From: Sipunculus nudus
Taxonomy: Eukaryota > Annelida > Sipuncula > Golfingiida > Sipunculidae
NCBI GenBank assembly: GCA_026874595.1
Contig: CM049310.1
Coordinates: forward strand, 39,125,558-39,189,557
Direction of reading: 5' to 3'
Length of the DNA stretch: 64,000 nucleotides
How positions within the stretch are numbered: the stretch's first letter is position 1; each line of letters starts with the position of its first letter. The notes beneath the pieces were generated by a model. It was not told the origin of the DNA. It saw only the letters and a list, made by a program, of their open reading frames with translations, and did not search any database. This document shows positions 60,801-64,000 of this stretch, piece after piece. The translations under genes were made by a program, and so were the position numbers.

Positions 60801-63647
60801 TCAGTTCTCAGGCAAGGAATAAGTCGTAAACGCTGTATCATGTTTTGTCATATTTTGGATTATTCGTCTCATACAAAATTAAAGCAAGGTAAGGCATTAC
60901 TTTTTACGCAGGTAGTCGGCGGAATAGCTCCTGCAACCTTTGGACAAGAAAGGTTTACACTGCTTTACTTGTATAAAAATTATCCAGGAAAAACATGCGG
61001 ACATGGGAACTGGGACGGACTATAACCATTACAATTCTGGAAAGATTTTATGGACACTCAGGCAAAATTATAGACATATGCCTGATATTATTTAATAGGA
61101 AGAAGCTCCAGAATTTGAGAACCCACCATCAATTTTGTCTTCCATCTGCGATGTGACCTGCTTTGAGGGCCCCTTACGTTCTGGTAGCTCTCCCCACTCC
61201 CACTGGAGATCACTGTCACTCATGGCATCGTCATGACGACCTGTTTCATATTCCGTGTCACTTTTTGGTGTGGGTGGACGGGAACCAACAGGACTACAAA
61301 AGTGTGATTACGTTTATGCACAGCATATGCACTTACAGTTTATAAAATAAATTTGAAGAGGTGATAATAATCATACAACCAATCCTACCAATATTGTTGT
61401 GAACCACTAGACCTGTGATTCACTTTCATTATAAAAAGACAAATCAGGAAATCATATCTTAAAGGGTGCTTTATGAGGGGCCTGGACAGCTGAGCGGCAA
61501 AACGCTTAGCCTTTTCCGCTGGCGTGCTGCCATGAGAGTGGGTTTCAATGGCTTGTCCAAGGTCAGTGGTTCTCTCCTGGTTCTCGGGCTTCCTCCACCT
61601 CTCTATGATCTTCAACTCTATCAGTATCTTCTAATTTAGCCTTAAATATCTAACTGTGTACCAACTCTATTTGTCAAATGTTGTCGTTGCTGAAGGAGCC
61701 AGTGCGGACTGGATTTTCCAGAGACCTGTGACTGGCTCGAGCACGGACTTCACTTTCAGTCAGTCAGTCAGTCAGGGTGCTTTGTTTCAGGTATTGAATA
61801 CTAGATTGCACTACTGGGTGATTATGGTACACTTTACTGTAAATTATAAAATAGATGTCATTTTCATTATACTATTCATGTTCTTACCTGACTAATGGGG
61901 TGAGATCTGTGTCACTGAAAGCATGCTGAACATCAAACTGGTCATATTTCCACTGTCCATGCAACAAATCGCTGCCTTCAATCTCTGACATACTGTGAGA
62001 CTTCATCGTGTCCAACGATAAATCAGCAGATCCTTCATAGTCAGATAATTCGATATCAAACATCTCAGAGTACCCCCGAGGATCTGTCTCACTTTTATCA
62101 CTATGCTCTGACAGGTGGCGCCTCTTTAATTTCCTAACAGATCTATCCATGCTGTGACTTTTTGGAATGGCTCGTATGACAGAGTCAGTTTTGGTGTTGG
62201 TCAAGTTGAGGGTCACAGAAGTGGTGAACTGCTGCTCATTAGTTAACATGGCTGATTCCGTCTGCTCTGGAGGAAGAGCCGCGACTTCACGATGCAGCTG
62301 CTCGATCCCACACTCCATCAGTTCCAGGCTGTCTGGTAACGGTGACGTAGCAAGATGGGCAGGAATCTGGAGAGAAAAATAAGGATTTAAACTACCTGAC
62401 ATTTCTAAGTGTCAAACCTTAATGTTTAACTTTAAAATCACAACCTGATACTAATGACAAAAAAAAATTACTACAAGGCTTTAATTTTCATTAAATAGGC
62501 TTATCTGACTATTTAATAAGTACATAATTTTCATTAATTTCATTTATTAGTGCATATCATTTTCAGAACTCATGGTTTACTTATTGCATTTGGGACAATT
62601 AAATGCAATGACAACATTTCCACTTCAGCAGAGACCTTGTTGTCCTTAAAATACTGATTCTCTTCATAATAATTTTACCGTCTTTTTGATACAGGATTTG
62701 CTTAAATAACATTTTATACAAACCAACAAACCAAAACTATCCATGGTTTTAAGACTGTTTAATCACCAGTACCTTGTCCAAGTATCTAGTATTAAAATTG
62801 GTCCTTTATCTACTGAGATAATCTATATTTTTCATCTTGTTTGTTTTCTCTTTGTATTTTTCATCAATACCAACTCCTGTTTTAATGTGAGCATTTCTGT
62901 CCTGCATTTGAATTTGAAATAGTATTTGACTTTTCAGACTTTTATTGTGGGGTTGTGTTTGCATGGGATCTTAGAAGAATTTGCTTCTACACACAGCCTT
63001 GTATATGAACCTATCCCTGCTAATACAGGAAAAGCACTATAAATCCAAACTCACTGTCATTCATATACAACATATTGCAACATAAGTTACATTATCATAT
63101 ACAGCCCTGATTCTGTGTTAGATCAGAGGGTATGAACTGGCTCTACTTTCAATATTGTCAAATATAGAAAGTGTTATTCATATTTAGTAATAAGTTGATA
63201 AAATGTGCAGCAACAAGTCTCACAAACATGGAAATTATGGTTATAATATTATTTCATACAAAAGGTTCCTGTTACATTAGTCTCCATAGCAAATATTGTT
63301 AACTCTAAATTATGGGGGAAAAGTATAAAAATGTGTTTAGAAAATATTTAAACCTAAATGATAAGATTACAGTTGCATCTGAGAAACAGTGGTTTTTAAA
63401 TGGAGAAATGTTGGTTTACAGTGCTCTGGAAGATTGTATTCAGGGGATATCTATTTGACCTTTGGAAAACAGCATTAGAAGCTGCAAAACTTTAAAATTT
63501 AAACAGGAGGAAACACAATGTGTAAGATCTCAAGTTGATACAAACCTCTGAGTCTTCCTCTATGGCTTCAACAAAGAATGCCTCACCAGCCTCCCCCAGC
63601 TTCATGTGGAGGTCCTGAACTACTTCACCATTACACTCAACGTCCAC
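48647..63647 (-). CDS. LPIN: lipin, Mg2+-dependent phosphatidate phosphatase; 15 exons, N-terminus beyond the right edge
   Basis: Lipin converts phosphatidate to diacylglycerol at the ER and, in animals, can act as a nuclear coregulator. Exons in transcript order: 63546-63647, 61888-62366, 61127-61293, 59980-60124, 58946-59080, 58366-58524, 57922-57991, 57123-57266, 56328-56428, 55613-55826, 55034-55182, 50748-50987, 50133-50247, 49355-49458, 48647-48845. Together they give 840 residues plus TGA. All junctions are GT-AG and all phases join. The N-LIP end is visible ([21 protein letters not shown], then [11 protein letters not shown]). A basic KTKK patch lies near residue 265. The catalytic DIDGT motif is at residues 615-619 (55042-55056). 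An LGQLL motif follows, and the tail ends with [11 protein letters not shown]. Length fits the family (about 890 residues), with roughly 40-50 residues missing. The gene converges on CCDC60. Confidence 0.97.
49355..49458 (-). CDS. LPIN: lipin exon, end of C-LIP domain
   Basis: 104 bases: [19 protein letters not shown] and [14 protein letters not shown]. The preceding boundary is phase 0. Donor TC|GTAAGT. Confidence 0.95.
50133..50247 (-). CDS. LPIN: lipin exon, C-LIP domain
   Basis: 115 bases: [20 protein letters not shown] then [17 protein letters not shown], the strongly conserved end of the phosphatase fold. Confidence 0.95.
50748..50987 (-). CDS. LPIN: lipin exon, C-LIP domain with LGQLL motif
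   Basis: 240 bases: [35 protein letters not shown] and [19 protein letters not shown] (50963-50977) takes the place of the LXXIL motif of mammalian lipins. Confidence 0.96.
53297..53937. mobile_element. non-autonomous DNA transposon with 36-bp inverted ends carrying TTCGTCACC repeats
   Basis: Both ends read ACCAGTC, two variable bases, then TTCGTCACCACAGTCATTTC and GTCACCA. TTCGTCACC or its complement occurs at least six times near the two ends. The 641 bp hold no recognised gene, and I see no clear target duplication. Confidence 0.75.
54440..54600. repeat. hAT-like element fragment (CAGGGTTGG end, TATTTG-rich)
   Basis: Starts CAGGGTTGGAGTCAAATA, followed by repeated GTATTTGTATTTG. The CAGGGTTG start resembles hAT terminal repeats. 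No matching right end found. Confidence 0.45.
55034..55182 (-). CDS. LPIN: lipin catalytic exon (DIDGT)
   Basis: 149 bases: [43 protein letters not shown] is the DXDGT phosphatase motif of the HAD fold; both aspartates are present. A 4-kb intron follows on the transcript. Confidence 0.97.
55613..55826 (-). CDS. LPIN: lipin exon, acidic linker before C-LIP
   Basis: 214 bases: an acidic, Ser/Glu/Pro-rich linker, then [13 protein letters not shown] leading into the catalytic domain. Confidence 0.93.
56328..56428 (-). CDS. LPIN: lipin exon, Pro/Ser-rich linker with basic patch
   Basis: 101 bases: [19 protein letters not shown] then a dense basic patch ([10 protein letters not shown]), a possible nuclear signal. 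SP/TP sites suggest phosphorylation (inference). Confidence 0.92.
57123..57266 (-). CDS. LPIN: lipin exon with WRMWW motif
   Basis: 144 bases, phase 0 both ends. [18 protein letters not shown], then a Trp-rich GWRMWWGRG typical of lipins, then a charged helix. Confidence 0.93.
57922..57991 (-). CDS. LPIN: lipin exon, middle conserved domain
   Basis: 70 bases: [20 protein letters not shown], a conserved lipin-family block. Confidence 0.95.
58366..58524 (-). CDS. LPIN: lipin exon, middle conserved domain
   Basis: 159 bases: [38 protein letters not shown]. The SLCGG block is conserved in animal lipins. Confidence 0.95.
58946..59080 (-). CDS. LPIN: lipin exon, variable linker
   Basis: 135 bases: polar, weakly conserved linker ([20 protein letters not shown]). 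Placed by GT-AG sites and matching phases on both sides. Confidence 0.88.
59980..60124 (-). CDS. LPIN: lipin exon, with basic patch and [11 protein letters not shown] block
   Basis: 145 bases: [17 protein letters not shown], then [20 protein letters not shown], a block conserved in lipins. The basic patch may be a nuclear or membrane-contact signal. Confidence 0.94.
60441..61022. mobile_element. MITE with TAGTCCGTCCC inverted ends, carrying CRE-type sites
   Basis: The left end TAGTCCGTCCCAAAACCCGT with TGTCCGCATGTTTTT is mirrored at the right end up to 61022, over about 35 bases. TA lies on both flanks (60439-60440, 61023-61024), fitting a Tc1/mariner-type insertion. 582 bp. The interior is more CpG-rich than the host intron. 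Confidence 0.8.
60718..60776. promoter_or_regulatory. cluster of palindromic TGACGTCA (CRE-type) sites inside a MITE
   Basis: Perfect TGACGTCA at 60718-60725 and 60769-60776, with a 7-of-8 site (GACGTCA) at about 60730-60736. Such sites bind CREB/ATF bZIP proteins in animals. Activity here is not shown. Confidence 0.5.
61127..61293 (-). CDS. LPIN: lipin exon with SRPPTPKSD and WEWGELP
   Basis: 167 bases: [25 protein letters not shown]; both short motifs are typical of animal lipins. Confidence 0.94.
61888..62366 (-). CDS. LPIN: lipin exon, end of N-LIP and long linker
   Basis: 479 bases, residues 35-194 of the visible part. Starts [11 protein letters not shown], the end of N-LIP with a TSP site, then a long polar linker with KLKRRH and several serine clusters. 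Confidence 0.93.
63546..63647 (-). CDS. LPIN: lipin exon, N-LIP domain (first exon visible)
   Basis: 102 bases, phase 0 both ends: [20 protein letters not shown] then [13 protein letters not shown]. Acceptor CAG at 63648-63650. The start codon and first N-LIP strands lie beyond 64000. Confidence 0.95.
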
Positions 63648-64000
63648 CTGAAATCAAACGTAATGTAGGTGTTATACACTATGTCCAGCTGTAATCAGGT
63701 GTAATATTACTGTTACAATCAACATCTACCTTAAAAATAAGATGTAACATATACACTTGTCCTCCTGTAACCATATGCAAATGTGTAACACTTAATGGAA
63801 CCAGATTTCATGTTACACACAATGTCCAGCTTTAAACAGATGTAATGTTACTGTTGGTCAACATCCACCTTTAATAAAACGAAACTGTTACACTTGATGT
63901 TTTGGTCTATTGTAACCTTAAAGCATGTTAGTTGTTACAACCAATATTCATAGACATTCTGATGTAAATTATAATGTATTAATGTTACTGTTACATTTAA
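63648..64000. repeat. worn tandem repeat at the right edge, related to the exon border
   Basis: Variants of CAACGTCCACCTGAAAT (the exon acceptor border) recur near 63719 and 63860. ATGTCCAGCT...TAATGTTACTGTT-like blocks recur near 63681 and 63820. The array continues past the window. Confidence 0.6.

Larger units (their letters stand above)
48846..63545 (-). other. lipin introns: contents
   Basis: Most are 0.2-1.2 kb and AT-rich with no feature seen. The 4-kb intron 50988-55033 holds the TTCGTCACC element (53297-53937), an ATTAGCCAC cluster (51165-51230), a half element starting ACCGTAAAATTCC (52153), a CpG-richer stretch (52150-54330) and an hAT-like fragment (54440-54600). Intron 60125-61126 holds the CRE-bearing MITE. 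Intron 59081-59979 has small duplications at 59083-59200 (AAATACCATAAAGATGCA twice). The unmodelled edge 63648-64000 is a worn tandem repeat. Confidence 0.7.

Noticed and set aside
62167-62382. 71-codon + strand ORF
   Set aside because: Antisense shadow of the large lipin exon.

Overview
This window is AT-rich, intron-rich animal nuclear DNA. It holds two spliced protein genes in convergent orientation, one nearly complete LTR retrotransposon, and many short non-autonomous repeats. The proteins and the repeat load (MITEs, a tRNA-derived SINE, a Ty3/gypsy element) suggest a marine invertebrate, perhaps a mollusc or another lophotrochozoan. That placement is inferred and weak: no species-specific marker is visible.

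Left end (1-7001): a Ty3/gypsy-type LTR retrotransposon on the + strand. Its 5' LTR lies outside the window. Gag starts with an RRM-like domain, continues with a capsid region resembling the PNMA family of domesticated gags, and ends in a CCHC zinc knuckle. Gag and pol are joined by a textbook -1 frameshift signal: A AAA AAC directly before the gag stop, followed by a possible H-type pseudoknot. Pol carries protease, RT, RNase H and integrase. This copy is dead: gag has an in-frame stop and the integrase 3' part is shifted out of frame. A 774-bp 3' LTR closes it and contains a 27-bp repeat that could act as both splice donor and splice acceptor.

Region 7002-17867: no recognised gene. It holds a 231-bp near-perfect hairpin element with a 7-bp target duplication, a second candidate TIR element, and a more CpG-containing patch at about 16.5-17.3 kb just before the next gene.

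Region 17868-35101 (+ strand): a 16-exon gene recognised as CCDC60, a coiled-coil protein of about 773 residues. All intron phases agree. Its introns carry two copies of one Harbinger-like MITE, a pogo-like MITE next to an acceptor, a tRNA-SINE, and a possible in-frame 33-nt microexon.

Region 35102-48646: the space between the two 3' ends. No coding gene was found. It is rich in minisatellites and worn tandem duplications.

Region 48647-64000 (- strand): lipin, the Mg2+-dependent phosphatidate phosphatase. Fifteen exons are present (840 residues to the stop); the first coding exon or exons lie beyond the right edge. The catalytic DIDGT motif and an LGQLL motif are intact. Two lipin introns host MITEs, one carrying palindromic TGACGTCA (CRE-type) sites and one carrying repeated TTCGTCACC.
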